64,000 nucleotides of DNA from Ketobacter alkanivorans (GCF_002863865.1 NZ_CP022684.1:2571501-2635500); one strand, 5' to 3'. Shown: positions 9,191 through 18,724, counted from the stretch's first letter. Notes: generated by a model not told the origin, from the letters alone. Program-made: numbers and translations.

Positions 9191-9730
9191 ATGGAAGAGA
9201 CTTTAAAAATACTACCCGGTATTGCAGCCTTACTAGGTGCAATGGTTGCATTTATAACTGCTAGAAATCATTCAACAAAATCAAAGCTGGAAATTTTAAG
9301 CCGCTTCGCCTCGGCAATTTCATCCGAGAACAAATACGAGACGCAACAACTCTTTTTCATGCTACATCGTGTGCGCATGAAATATAAAGATATTCTATAT
9401 TTGGTTAATCTTGAAGACAGCGCTTCGATTCTTTATATCATCCAGAAAAGATCTAGCATGATTTGGTTCGATTCTGGAAAGCTCAAATTCAGAAGTATAT
9501 TCAAATATAATTACGTTAGAAAAGCCTTTGATTATGCATCGATATTTCTAATGATAGTCATGCTAACTGTGGTATTAATTTCGTTTTTTGCCCTACTGCT
9601 TGCGGAGCAAAAGTACGCCATTGTTAGTAGTTTAATGCTAATCTTTTTTGGATTTTTCCTATTATTACAAATCAGAGATTTTGTGTTTGATAAAAAGGCG
9701 TATGAACTTATCAGCAAGTATTCTGAATGA
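9191..9730 (+). CDS. small membrane protein, 179 aa, unknown function
   Basis: Not a family I recognise. There is a hydrophobic N-terminus (residues about 6-22), a soluble stretch rich in basic and aromatic residues (25-110), then two adjacent membrane helices near 115-138 and 143-162, ending in a short charged tail. ATG 9191 is the first start after the IS boundary. It sits between the interrupted TIR gene and the Rhs immunity gene, is AT-rich like them, and converges with the immunity gene. It could be a membrane partner of a conflict system, but nothing in the sequence shows this. Confidence 0.6.
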   Translation: MEETLKILPGIAALLGAMVAFITARNHSTKSKLEILSRFASAISSENKYETQQLFFMLHRVRMKYKDILYLVNLEDSASILYIIQKRSSMIWFDSGKLKFRSIFKYNYVRKAFDYASIFLMIVMLTVVLISFFALLLAEQKYAIVSSLMLIFFGFFLLLQIRDFVFDKKAYELISKYSE

Positions 9731-9793
9731 ATCTGCTTCTGTCGATTCTCGCAAATAGATTTTCACTACAACTTCAGTCTAATTGGGCAACAG

Positions 9794-10162
9794 CTATTTA
9801 CCTTGCAGAAACAACATTCTTAATCTTTTCATTCCAAAGTTGGTATCGATACACTCAGCTGGAGACAGCCCACCAAGATCGGATATATCTTTACGTTTCA
9901 TCCATTCTTGATATTTTGAGCCTACAAAATGATTAATCACCATAGCCAAGTTAAGGTCATTATTAACTTCGTCTAAGAGTTCTTCTTTAAAAGTACAATT
10001 TTCCCATTCATCCTTGCCACTGCTTGCGAATACATTCCACCAATCTTCAGATGTCGGAAATTTTCGGTTTGGATTACGTTCGTAGTTATCATAATCAATT
10101 TCAAAGCCTTTCCCTTCTGGGACAATCATAGTTTCTGACAAATTAAAATCCTCCAAATACAA
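9794..10162 (-). CDS. probable immunity protein to the Rhs-RES toxin (MbcA/Xre-type antitoxin tail)
   Basis: A 122-residue acidic protein directly downstream of, and overlapping by 20 bases, the Rhs toxin gene: the standard immunity position. Its last 50 residues (EWMKRKDISDLGGLSPAECI, then a short G-x-x-x-hydrophobic run) resemble the toxin-binding region of Xre/MbcA/ParS-type antitoxins (pattern W..., LGG-x-(S/P)-P-x-x-hydrophobic), which neutralise RES-domain toxins. The first 70 residues are unrecognised and contain no evident helix-turn-helix, so it looks like the neutralising part without DNA binding. ATG 10162 lies inside the toxin gene; TTG 10141 has GGAGG at ideal spacing and may be the true start. 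Role inferred from position plus the tail resemblance. Confidence 0.72.
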   Translation of the reverse strand: MYLEDFNLSETMIVPEGKGFEIDYDNYERNPNRKFPTSEDWWNVFASSGKDEWENCTFKEELLDEVNNDLNLAMVINHFVGSKYQEWMKRKDISDLGGLSPAECIDTNFGMKRLRMLFLQGK

Positions 10163-13100
10163 TCACGTTGGCACCTGAAGCATCCCGAGCTGATGGCGCA
10201 ATTATAGCCTTGAATCCAGACTGTTCAGCCAAACGCCCAATTTCATGGGTGACATTGTACTGTCCTGGTCCTGTAGCTGTTAAATCATCCAAACTCACAC
10301 CCATAGCGTCACGTACCTTTGGATCTGTCAGATCCAATACATCATCAAGCTCTACATCTTTATACTTGTATTTTCGATCCGCAGTATCGTATCCAAACTT
10401 ATCGTCGTAATGCTTCACTTCCGCCACGGCTGTCTTTTTGGTTGTTCCGCCATAAACTGCACCAAGACCAGGTTCAGAATACCGATGTGAAGCATTTACG
10501 TTCCAAGAACCTGCCTCCCAGGTTGTAGCAGTCTGCCCAGGTTTCTCCATCCTATGTATTCTGCCTTTATATGTGGTTCTCGGTAACTTCTTAAATATGT
10601 TTTTACACAGCAGACCCATAGGGTCTATCCAACCTACCGGGTTGGCAGCGTACTTATAATTGTTTGTACCACCATCCAACCCAATCGGGTCCTGTTGAGT
10701 AAACTGCCCTGTCCCCGGATCATAATACCTGAACCGGTTGTAATGTAACCCGGTCTCTTCATCCCAGTATTGGCCCTGAAACCTCAAATTATTCTCAACC
10801 GCCGCCACATCCTGCTTCAGTACATTGCCGTACACGCGGTAGCGGGCGCTCCATACGATCTGGCCTTCCCAGTTGGTGAGTTCCTGGGGGGTGCCCAGGT
10901 GATCCAGGTGGTAGAAGTAGCACTGGTTGTTTTCGATAAAGGCCAGGGGTTTAAAGCTGTTGGGTTCGTATAGGTAGAGTTTATCGATATGGTTTCGCTT
11001 TTCGCTGAGCAGTACGTCGCCGTTCCAGAGGAATTCGGTGGTGCCGAATTCATCTTGTTTGTGGATGCGGCGGCCCAGGGGATCGTAGGCGTAGGCGGTA
11101 GTTTGGGTAACGCCCCCGGCACTGGTTTTTTCTACTTTGATCAGTTGGTTTTGGCTGTTGTAGTGGTAGCGGGTGCGCAGTGTGCCGCCGGTGCCGCGGC
11201 GTTCTTCGATCAGGTTGCCGCGATCATCGTAGGTAAAGTGGCGATCGCCGTGAAAGGCCAGGCGGTTGCCGGGGGTTTTGGCGGGCTGGCCGGTTTGGGC
11301 GCTGTTTTGGGGGCTCAGGATGTTGCCCGCCGGGTCGAATTCGAACTGTTCCTGGCTGTAGCCTTCCACGGCTTTGAGGCGGTCCAGCGCGTCGTAGTGG
11401 TATTGGGTGCGGCCTTTGCGCAGATCGTCGATCAGGCCCAGGCGGCCAGCGCTGTCGTAGTGGTATTGGCGGTCGATGATGGCTTCGCGGCTTTGGGCAC
11501 TGTGGTTTTGCACCCAGTGCCGGGTGAGGCGGCCTGCTGGGTCGTAGTCGTAGCCTGCCTGTAGGTTGCCCTGGGTGCGGGCGATCTCTTGGCCGTGTTG
11601 GTTGCGTTGCAGTTGGGTGAGGCGGTTGCCGTTGTAATCCAGGGCGGTGAACTGGCCGAAGGGGTCGTATTGGTAGCTTAGGGCGTTGCCATTGGGCAGT
11701 TCGGTGGCGATGCGGTTGCCCAGGGGATCGTAACGGTGTTGCAGGGTGTGTTGATCCTGGGTTTCTTGTTGCAGTTGGCCGTTGGGGGTGTAGGCAAAGG
11801 TCAGGGTGCGCTGGGCGTTGCTGGCGCTGGCCAGGCGGCCATTGTTGTCATAGCCGAAGGTGGTGTCGCTGCCGTCGGGGGTGTGTTTGTGCAGCAGGCG
11901 GCCCATGGGGTCGCGCTCGAAGCGGGTGGTGAGCTCGCCCTCAATATGAGCGGTAAGCTGGCCCAGTGGGTTGTATTCGTATTGCTGCACGCGGCCGTCA
12001 AAGCCGATTTCTTCAATCAGGCGCTCACAGGCGTCGTATTGCAGTTGGTAGCGTTCGCCGTTTTCGTTGGTGAGCCCGACCAGGTTGCGTTCGCGGTCGT
12101 AGTGGTAGTGCAGGCTGTTACCGGCGGGGTCGATGCGGCGGGTGATTTGGGCCAGGCCATCGTATTCAAAGCGGGTGGTGCGGCCCAGTGGATCGGTGTA
12201 GGCGGTGAGCTGGCGGTTGGCGTTGTAGGCAAGCCCCGCGCGGCTGCCATCGGGGTAGTGGATGGCGATGACGTCGCCCTTGGCGTTGTGCTGGTAACCG
12301 GTGGTGTGGCTGCCCTGTTGCACTTGGGCCACGTGGCCGTGGGCGTCGTATTGGTAGTGGGTGGGCTCGGTGGCACCTGCTGGCCCTTCCAGGGCGCGGG
12401 TGAGCAGTTGGCCAGTTGGGCTCCAGGCGAGGATTTGTTTTTGGCCAGCTGGATCCAGTATCAGTTCTGGCAGGCCCAATGCGTTGTAGAAGTATTGGGT
12501 CTCGTTGCCGTCGGCGTCGATGGTTTTGCTGATCAGGCCGTCGTCGTTGTATTCCCGCGCCCAGCTGTTGCCTTCTGCGTCGGTAAAGCAGGTGGGGCGG
12601 TGTTGTTCGTCGTACAGCAGGGTAAAGCCGCCACCGGCGCTGTCGGTTTGGCCGGTTGGGTTGCCTACTTCGTCGTAGTAGAAGTTGTGTTCAAAACCCA
12701 GGGCATCGATGGTTTTGATTTTGCGGCCGTGGCGATCGTACTCAAAATGGGTGGTGTGGCCAAGTGGATCGGTTTCGCGGATCACCTGGCCCCGTTTGTC
12801 GTAGTGCACTTCGCGCACGCCGCCGTTGGAATCGGTGCTGCGGGTGAGGCGGGCCTGTGTATCCCACTCAAAGCGGTAGTCGTAGGTGGGGGCGGCACCG
12901 GGCTGGGTGGCATCGCCCCATTGGCGCAGGCAGCGGGCTTGGGGGGTGAGTTGATCCCATTGAAAGTAGAAGTTAAAGCCGGTGCGCAGGGTGCGTTGGG
13001 AGATGATGTGGTTTTGGTAGGCGAAGCGTTCGGCGTCGCCCCCGGCGTCTTCTATGGCGATGAGATCCTGTTCCGGGCTGTAATGGTAGCGGGCCAGTGT

Positions 13101-14681
13101 TTTGTGGCCTTCACCGGTGCGTTCGCGGATGGATTGAATCAGGCCTTTGTCGCTGTTTTGGAATTCCAGCACGGCGCCCCAGCTGGCTTCCAGGCGTTCG
13201 ATCTGTTGGTTCTGTTCGTTATAAAAGCAATCCCAGCGATTGCCCACGGTGTCGATGAGGGCGGCGAGTTTTAAGGTGTCCTTCCCGATGAAGAGTTTGT
13301 CGGGTTGGCCCGGCTGCTTGAGGTAGAACACGGTGTGCCAGTCGCGGTGCAGGAACAGGCCTTCGGCGCTGTTGGTGGTGAACTGGCCGATCTCGGGCAC
13401 GGGCAGTTCGATCTGGCGGCCTTCGGCATCGTTGTAGAGGATGGCATCGTTGCCGATCTGCAGGGTTTCGCAGGTGGGAAAGGTCCAGCCATGGCCCAGG
13501 CCCCGGTTGCGGGGATTGCTGGTGCGGTAGAGGCGTTTCCAGCTAAGGGGAATCAGGCCCGGCAGGGTGAAGTCTTCCTGCTCCAGCAGTTCCTCGCCGG
13601 TGATCAGGCTGATGGGTTCGCCATCCACGCAGGTTTTGCCCACGGCGGGGCAGGCATCGCCGTTGGGGTTGGTGCCGGATGCGTTGCTGTCGGCGGCGTG
13701 TTTGCTGCTGTGGGGCTGGTTGGGGCGATCCGGGCGCACTTTGTACTGGCGTTTGGCTTTGGTGGTGCCGTTAAAGCTCATCTTGGCTTTGATTTTTTTG
13801 AGTTTGGGCACCAGTTTGGCGATGAGTTCCATGACTTTGGTGACGGCCTGCCCGCCCTTGGCCACGGCTTTGCCCGCCATGGCGGCGGCACCGGCACCCC
13901 CGGTGAGGGCCCCCAGCACCACGCCCACCACCAGATCGCTGCCCGCCGACCCGGCCATGTAGACTTGATCCACGCTGTGGTGGGCATCCCAGTAACGCTC
14001 AGGGAAGTCGTACAGCATGTCGCGCACTTCTTCGTCGGACAGCAGCAGGAACAGGTTTTCGAAGGTTTCGATGGCATCGTCGGCCAGTTCTTCGCCTTTG
14101 GCGCGGCCCTGTTCCAGTTTGCGTTCGAGGGTTTTGATGTCCCCCGTGACGATGCAGCCCCACACGTCGGCGTAGGCCATGCCTGCCTTGGCCAGAAAAG
14201 CGCCAGCCTGGGCGATGAATTCCACAAATTCGGTGGCCCCGTCCCACACGCCTTTGGCGGCGGCCCCGGCGTAGATGACGCCTTTCATGATGTCGGAGGT
14301 GTCATCCCAGGCTTGTTCTTTGTAGACCGCATCCTGCTGGATGCTGGCGATGATGCTGTCCAGGGTCTGCTTCATTTCTTTGCGCAGCTGGGCGGCCTCT
14401 TGCCGTTCGGTGGCGTCGGAATCCGGGTTGAATTCCACGCTCAGGGGGCCGGGAATCAGGCCTTCTACGTGGGCTTTGCCCTCGGCATCGGTGGTGCCGC
14501 GCACTTTGATGCCGGGATCACGTTTGCAGGTGACCTCGAAGGGCATGTTGGCGATGGGGGTGCTGTAGAGATCGTCATAGGTGTACTCCAGATCAAACCA
14601 TTGATCCGGGGTGCGACATTTGGGGGTGCGAACCTGGGTGTTTGTGGGTGAAGCGTTGCTGGATTGTGAATCGTCGCCCAT
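10143..14681 (-). CDS. Rhs polymorphic toxin with C-terminal RES domain
   Basis: A 1,512-residue Rhs effector, probably delivered by a type VI secretion system. The N-terminus (30-100) is a small beta-type domain seen in T6SS cargo, followed by hydrophobic helices (about 130-165 and 240-270). A DUF6531-like segment (GEPISLITGEELLEQEDF) opens the YD-repeat shell, about 360-1320. The shell ends with the core motif DPIGLDGG and then IDPMGL near 1349, where the tip is normally cleaved. The last 160 residues are a RES domain: R in HRYSEPG, E in TAVAEVKHY and S in APSARDASG align with the defining Arg-Glu-Ser. RES toxins consume NAD+. The tip is AT-rich while the shell is strongly GC-rich. No EagR-type chaperone gene is adjacent. 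Confidence 0.9.
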   Translation of the reverse strand: MGDDSQSSNASPTNTQVRTPKCRTPDQWFDLEYTYDDLYSTPIANMPFEVTCKRDPGIKVRGTTDAEGKAHVEGLIPGPLSVEFNPDSDATERQEAAQLRKEMKQTLDSIIASIQQDAVYKEQAWDDTSDIMKGVIYAGAAAKGVWDGATEFVEFIAQAGAFLAKAGMAYADVWGCIVTGDIKTLERKLEQGRAKGEELADDAIETFENLFLLLSDEEVRDMLYDFPERYWDAHHSVDQVYMAGSAGSDLVVGVVLGALTGGAGAAAMAGKAVAKGGQAVTKVMELIAKLVPKLKKIKAKMSFNGTTKAKRQYKVRPDRPNQPHSSKHAADSNASGTNPNGDACPAVGKTCVDGEPISLITGEELLEQEDFTLPGLIPLSWKRLYRTSNPRNRGLGHGWTFPTCETLQIGNDAILYNDAEGRQIELPVPEIGQFTTNSAEGLFLHRDWHTVFYLKQPGQPDKLFIGKDTLKLAALIDTVGNRWDCFYNEQNQQIERLEASWGAVLEFQNSDKGLIQSIRERTGEGHKTLARYHYSPEQDLIAIEDAGGDAERFAYQNHIISQRTLRTGFNFYFQWDQLTPQARCLRQWGDATQPGAAPTYDYRFEWDTQARLTRSTDSNGGVREVHYDKRGQVIRETDPLGHTTHFEYDRHGRKIKTIDALGFEHNFYYDEVGNPTGQTDSAGGGFTLLYDEQHRPTCFTDAEGNSWAREYNDDGLISKTIDADGNETQYFYNALGLPELILDPAGQKQILAWSPTGQLLTRALEGPAGATEPTHYQYDAHGHVAQVQQGSHTTGYQHNAKGDVIAIHYPDGSRAGLAYNANRQLTAYTDPLGRTTRFEYDGLAQITRRIDPAGNSLHYHYDRERNLVGLTNENGERYQLQYDACERLIEEIGFDGRVQQYEYNPLGQLTAHIEGELTTRFERDPMGRLLHKHTPDGSDTTFGYDNNGRLASASNAQRTLTFAYTPNGQLQQETQDQHTLQHRYDPLGNRIATELPNGNALSYQYDPFGQFTALDYNGNRLTQLQRNQHGQEIARTQGNLQAGYDYDPAGRLTRHWVQNHSAQSREAIIDRQYHYDSAGRLGLIDDLRKGRTQYHYDALDRLKAVEGYSQEQFEFDPAGNILSPQNSAQTGQPAKTPGNRLAFHGDRHFTYDDRGNLIEERRGTGGTLRTRYHYNSQNQLIKVEKTSAGGVTQTTAYAYDPLGRRIHKQDEFGTTEFLWNGDVLLSEKRNHIDKLYLYEPNSFKPLAFIENNQCYFYHLDHLGTPQELTNWEGQIVWSARYRVYGNVLKQDVAAVENNLRFQGQYWDEETGLHYNRFRYYDPGTGQFTQQDPIGLDGGTNNYKYAANPVGWIDPMGLLCKNIFKKLPRTTYKGRIHRMEKPGQTATTWEAGSWNVNASHRYSEPGLGAVYGGTTKKTAVAEVKHYDDKFGYDTADRKYKYKDVELDDVLDLTDPKVRDAMGVSLDDLTATGPGQYNVTHEIGRLAEQSGFKAIIAPSARDASGANVIVFGGF

Positions 14682-14748
14682 GACGGTGCTGAGTCCTTAC
14701 GCAGAGAGTCTGCTATAGAGACAGGGGGTGGGCTAAATTCCTGCTATT

Positions 14749-15126
14749 TCAGCATGCCTTACTGTCGAACAACCATAGAATTGCCTGATCGAAGGAGTGA
14801 AATACCTTAACGAGGTAACCTGCATTGTGGGCGACGGTTTCTTGAAAGTGGTGCGACCGATCACCTTCGTCGGCTAAAATGGCCGCTCGAATGTCACGGG
14901 GTAGCCCGATGGATTTGACGTCCTTATAGGCGTAATCATAGGCACCAATCGTGCTCATTTGATCCCTCACACCGCGCACATCATTCAATATTCGCTTAAT
15001 GCCGGTGGATTCAATCATTTCGGCGTATTCTTTTGCTAACTGCTGCGCCGTATCTCGGGTTAATTCCCCCGTTATTTTGCCGATAATGTAGGTTCCGTCC
15101 TTAGATACTTGTATTTGGTAAGACAT
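14749..15126 (-). CDS. STAS/SpoIIAA-like protein, 125 aa
   Basis: A small cytoplasmic protein with the alternating strand-helix pattern of STAS or SpoIIAA-like domains: an opening strand pair (YQIQVSKDGTYIIGKITGEL), a helix (TAQQLAKEYAEMI), the strand KRILNDVRGV and a later helix HSFDQAILWLF. Such proteins often sense small molecules or act as anti-anti-sigma factors, but no phosphorylatable Ser motif can be assigned here. It is upstream of the Rhs gene on the same strand with a 67-base gap, so co-transcription is possible. A functional link to Rhs is not shown. Confidence 0.6.
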   Translation of the reverse strand: MSYQIQVSKDGTYIIGKITGELTRDTAQQLAKEYAEMIESTGIKRILNDVRGVRDQMSTIGAYDYAYKDVKSIGLPRDIRAAILADEGDRSHHFQETVAHNAGYLVKVFHSFDQAILWLFDSKAC

Positions 15127-15367
15127 ACCCCTGCCTCATTTTTTAGCAGTTTCAACCAAAATCCGTTAGTTACACGTACAAGGATCTAATCATAGCATAG
15201 GCCCCCTTTTCCGGATCGAGCTGTCTATCCCAGGCGGGAAAAGGCTGGCTTTAGATCATTGTGTAACCTGACCTTTTTTGCAAAGCGCCTTTGCGAATTC
15301 AGCTGATTCACATGCAACCGGATGGCAATACACTGGGGTTGTGATCATTTCACTTATGGAGAACATC

Positions 15368-15805
15368 ATGAATCACCTTAATAACCCCAATATTGGCGCT
15401 TTGATTTTACGAGTGGCTTTAGCTGCTGTGCTACTTTCCCACAGCCTTTACTTGAAACTGTTTGTATTCACGCTGCCTGGAACCGCGCAATTTTTCAGCT
15501 CCATTGGCTTGCCCGGCTGGCTGGCCTACGGTGTGTTTATCGCCGAGGCGGTAGGCGGGATCGCTATCCTGCTTGGGCTGTATACTCGTCAATGTGCTCT
15601 GCTGATGATCCCGATACTATTGGGAGCAACCTGGGCCCACTTGCCGAATGGTTGGTTGTTTAGCAATGCCAACGGCGGTTGGGAGTATCCGTTGTTTCTA
15701 ACGTTTATTTCTGCCAGTCTGGCCTGCTATGGCGCTGGCGAATACGCAATCAAACCCGACCATCAACACAAAGTGCGTACTACACCCCTCGTGGCAGCTG
15801 GATAA
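15368..15805 (+). CDS. DoxX family membrane protein
   Basis: Inner-membrane protein of the DoxX/terminal-quinol-oxidase-subunit-like family, 145 residues with four predicted helices (about 10-30, 50-70, 74-92, 108-128). Family hallmarks are RVALAAVLLSHSLYLKLF near the start, a GLPGWLAY loop, and EAVGGIAILLGL. Upstream in-frame codons exist (to 15278), but ATG 15368 has GGAG six bases before it, so I chose that start. A LysR gene begins 15 bases downstream on the same strand and is likely co-transcribed. The physiological role of DoxX proteins is variable (redox or small-molecule stress). Confidence 0.85.
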   Translation: MNHLNNPNIGALILRVALAAVLLSHSLYLKLFVFTLPGTAQFFSSIGLPGWLAYGVFIAEAVGGIAILLGLYTRQCALLMIPILLGATWAHLPNGWLFSNANGGWEYPLFLTFISASLACYGAGEYAIKPDHQHKVRTTPLVAAG

Positions 15806-15820
15806 GGATAGCAATCTATT

Positions 15821-16720
15821 ATGAATAAGGTGGAGTGGAGTGATTTGTATTTTTTCAATGCCGTTGCGCGCAATGGATCTTTGGCCAAGGCTGCCCAAGC
15901 CTTGGGCGTTACCCACTCCACCGTGTTTCGACGCATCAACAGCCTGGAAGAAGATTTGGGAGTCAAGTTGTTTGATCGCCTACCAGACGGCTATCGCCTG
16001 ACTGCGCTGGGTGAAGAACTGGAAACCTATTCAGAACAGGTCTCATCTACCATCGACGACATGCAACGGATGCTGTTTAATCGCAATGACCAGATGAAAG
16101 GCCCTATTAACCTGACCGCTCCTCACAATTTTGCCTATCATTTTCTGCCACCACTGATTCAAAAATTTCAGGCTCAATACCCTGGCGTCACCGTTAACCT
16201 CATGGTCAGTAATGCTGACTATAACCTGTCCCGACGAGAAGCAGATCTGGCCATACGAGCCACCTCGGCTCCGCCGGAATTTCTAATCGGAAGCAAGCTG
16301 TTTTCGTTGCGCTGGGCTGCATACGCCTGCCAGGAATACATTGCCAAAACCGACACACCTATTCGTGACTTGAATGGTCATGATGTGATTCTAGCGAATC
16401 AATCTTTGCAGAATCTGGCTGTGTTCAAATGGGCTGATTCGCAGGTTAATGAAACACAGATTGTGGCTCGCTGTAATGATTTGATGTCTATGTCTGCGCT
16501 GGCAGCGACGGGCTTGGGCATTGCACTGTTGCCTGATGATCAGTTCAAGCAGGACTTAGTGCGATTGTTTGAACTGGACAGCCGGTTCACCAGCGATATC
16601 TGGGTGTTGATGCATCCGGATCTGCGAGGCTGCACCCGTCTGATCGAGTTTAAAAATTTTCTCTTGCAACAACTGCGCGAAGATCCTGTATTTCAGAAAT
16701 TCGGGTTACAGGCATCATAG
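15821..16720 (+). CDS. LysR-type transcriptional regulator
   Basis: A 299-residue DNA-binding regulator. Residues 1-62 form the winged helix-turn-helix (FNAVARNGSLAKAAQALGVT, then HSTVFRRINSLEEDLGVKLF), typical of LysR proteins. The remainder is the effector-binding domain starting near 88 (GPINLTAPHNFAYHFL). It directly follows the DoxX gene, which it may control along with itself; the ligand is unknown. It converges with the transglutaminase-like gene: the two stops are 3 bases apart. Confidence 0.93.
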   Translation: MNKVEWSDLYFFNAVARNGSLAKAAQALGVTHSTVFRRINSLEEDLGVKLFDRLPDGYRLTALGEELETYSEQVSSTIDDMQRMLFNRNDQMKGPINLTAPHNFAYHFLPPLIQKFQAQYPGVTVNLMVSNADYNLSRREADLAIRATSAPPEFLIGSKLFSLRWAAYACQEYIAKTDTPIRDLNGHDVILANQSLQNLAVFKWADSQVNETQIVARCNDLMSMSALAATGLGIALLPDDQFKQDLVRLFELDSRFTSDIWVLMHPDLRGCTRLIEFKNFLLQQLREDPVFQKFGLQAS

Positions 16721-16723
16721 TAT

Positions 16724-17506
16724 TTACACGCTATCCACGCAGACTTTCTGCTGCACAGGATACACTGCCGGGCCGAACTGATTATAAACCGCAACATCCG
16801 CCGCATCACGGCCATAACCAATGGATACGTATCCACCCTTCTTGAAACTCTGGGTGGCATCAAAAATATACCAGCGACCCGCCACATAGGCCTCAAACCA
16901 TGCATGCAGCTCCATAGGCTCAAGCCCATGCAAATATCCCACGACAAAGCGAGCAGGAATACTCAGGCTTCTGCACAGCGCAACGCCCAAATGTGCCAAA
17001 TCCCTACACACTCCCGACTGTTGGATATTCACCTCCGCCGCTGAAAGCGGTACAGAACTGCTACCCGGAATAAAGCTGATATTCTGATATAGCCAGCGCT
17101 CGATTTTTTCAACCTGATCATAACCCGGCAGTTGCCCTGCGACGATTTCGGTTGCCATATCACCAAAGCGATCTGATTCACAGTAGCGACTGGGCAACAA
17201 GTATTTCAGCACACTATCTGGCAGGCTTTGAACATCCACAAACATGCCACCCGGATCCCTGTCGACATAATCAGCGGTCATAATTTTGGCAGAGGTATAT
17301 ACGGTAAAGTCCCCCACAGGGGCAACCAGACGCTGGCAAAGGTTGCCGTAGTCATCGGTAAATTCAAAGGCTGGTACGCTGGGATAAAGCAGATATTCCT
17401 CACTGGAAATCCATTGCTGCGCACCACTTCTGGGCCTAAGCATCAAGATAAATGGAGTAGGCATATCGATAACAAAATTCAACTCGCAACTTGTTCGTAA
17501 CCACAT
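16724..17506 (-). CDS. transglutaminase-like domain protein, 260 aa
   Basis: Carries the papain-like fold of the transglutaminase/protease superfamily. A triad can be placed at Cys167 (SGVCRDLAH), His201 (ELHAWFEAY) and Asp216 (FDATQS). The N-terminal 100 residues form the beta-domain seen in bacterial members. AAGGG precedes ATG 17506. A second such gene lies 24 bases upstream on the same strand (17531-18385), so the two form a pair. In other proteobacteria these occur with an alpha-E domain protein and an ATP-grasp enzyme; those partners are absent here. Substrate unknown; no signal peptide. Confidence 0.88.
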   Translation of the reverse strand: MWLRTSCELNFVIDMPTPFILMLRPRSGAQQWISSEEYLLYPSVPAFEFTDDYGNLCQRLVAPVGDFTVYTSAKIMTADYVDRDPGGMFVDVQSLPDSVLKYLLPSRYCESDRFGDMATEIVAGQLPGYDQVEKIERWLYQNISFIPGSSSVPLSAAEVNIQQSGVCRDLAHLGVALCRSLSIPARFVVGYLHGLEPMELHAWFEAYVAGRWYIFDATQSFKKGGYVSIGYGRDAADVAVYNQFGPAVYPVQQKVCVDSV

Positions 17507-17530
17507 ATTGAACCCTTAATCTAAAACTGT

Positions 17531-18385
17531 TCAGGTGAGTTCTGTTACCCACACGTTGACGTGCATAGTGCTGCCAGGCCTGCCGTGATAAGCACCCGAT
17601 ACAGGCGGCACCGATTCAGGTGATTTTGCTACGGCCATCGCAATATGTTCCGCCCCCACAATGTTTCCGATGGTCGGATCAAACCCCTTCCAACCGGCTC
17701 CCGGTATAAACACCTCTACCCATGCATGAGTTGAACCAGGTTGGGTAGATGAAGAGCTAAAATGCATGTACCCACTGACAAACCGTGCCGCAAAGCCCAG
17801 TTTACGAGCGACCGCCAGAAACACATTGACAAAATCACGACAGGATCCCGTACCAAGCTCGAGCGTTTTCAATGCTGACTGCACGCCTTCCTCCTCGCGA
17901 CTACGATAGGTAAACGACTGATGAATACGCAGATTTATTCTTAGTAATAATGAAAACGTTTGTATGTTTTCACCAGGCTGCCAAACGGCGTTAATCCAAT
18001 CTGACAACGGCTGAGTTTCTGCATCATCGGTGGCTTCCATATAAGGTGCCAGCAGCAGCTTTTCTTCTTCGTTATAGCTAAACGGATAATCTACTGCATA
18101 ATCAGCCACCACAAAATCCAATGGCGCTTGATCATATTGTTGGATAATGATTTCGCTCATGATGCTAAGGCGTTGGGTACTGCCGTTAAACGTTGCTGTC
18201 GCCACTGAGTTTCCCTCAACATCCCGACGCCAACGCAATGTAGCGGTTGGTGAAATATCCAGCTTTGAGCTTTCAATACGCAGCTCATGCCCTTCTCTGG
18301 GGCGCAACCGTAAAGTGTGCGGCAGCAATTGCACTGGCACTGAATATTCATACTGGGTTTGATGAACGATTTTGTAGCGTTTCAT
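17531..18385 (-). CDS. transglutaminase-like protein with N-terminal bacterial transglutaminase domain, 284 aa
   Basis: The N-terminus MKRYKIVHQTQYEYSVPVQL is the typical opening of the bacterial transglutaminase-like N-domain. The catalytic core has Cys182 (GTGSCRDFVNVF), His220 (STHAWVEVF) and Asp236 (GFDPTIGN). No signal peptide or membrane helix is seen. It is first in a two-gene minus-strand unit with the protein at 16724-17506. Probable amide-bond hydrolase or transferase acting in the cytoplasm; the actual substrate is unknown. Confidence 0.9.
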   Translation of the reverse strand: MKRYKIVHQTQYEYSVPVQLLPHTLRLRPREGHELRIESSKLDISPTATLRWRRDVEGNSVATATFNGSTQRLSIMSEIIIQQYDQAPLDFVVADYAVDYPFSYNEEEKLLLAPYMEATDDAETQPLSDWINAVWQPGENIQTFSLLLRINLRIHQSFTYRSREEEGVQSALKTLELGTGSCRDFVNVFLAVARKLGFAARFVSGYMHFSSSSTQPGSTHAWVEVFIPGAGWKGFDPTIGNIVGAEHIAMAVAKSPESVPPVSGAYHGRPGSTMHVNVWVTELT

Positions 18386-18724
18386 ATAGAGCCTGAGTTC
18401 CCTTTGTAAATACCAAATATTGCTGAAATAGGTAAAGACTCAGAGGAGGCAACTGGATCGAGTCGATTACAACGACCGAGTTTTTTGAAAAGTCACCGCT
18501 AAGAGGTGATGCCGTGGAAAGACTTGCGTTACTGGGTTCATTTTAACACAACTCCACCCTGACGGACAGAACCGCCCTATGGAAGGATTAGGACGAAAAT
18601 CCTGCTATTTTCTGAGAAAAAGGTGAGTAATTATTCACACTTCCTTATTCAGTTTTCGTTCATAAAAACAATGCTCTACTGATGGCGTGGTATAGCCACA
18701 ATCCATCCATAGAGGAGCACGATC
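18386..18724. other. 339-base divergent intergenic region
   Basis: Contains the promoters for the minus-strand transglutaminase pair and the plus-strand small-protein genes. I see two weak hairpins: TCACC/GGTGA at 18493-18509, inside flanking AAGTC/GACTT, and AGGATT/AATCCT at 18584-18603. Neither matches a riboswitch class I know. No supported coding sequence. Confidence 0.4.

Noticed and set aside
11736..14651. Two very long plus-strand open frames (512 and 448 codons) opposite the Rhs gene
   Set aside because: They are G/V/A-rich mirror images of YD-repeat codons in very GC-rich DNA; the minus strand gives a clear Rhs protein.
18486..18530. Possible riboswitch-like hairpin upstream of the 42-residue gene
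   Set aside because: The two helices compete for the same bases and no known aptamer core is recognisable.
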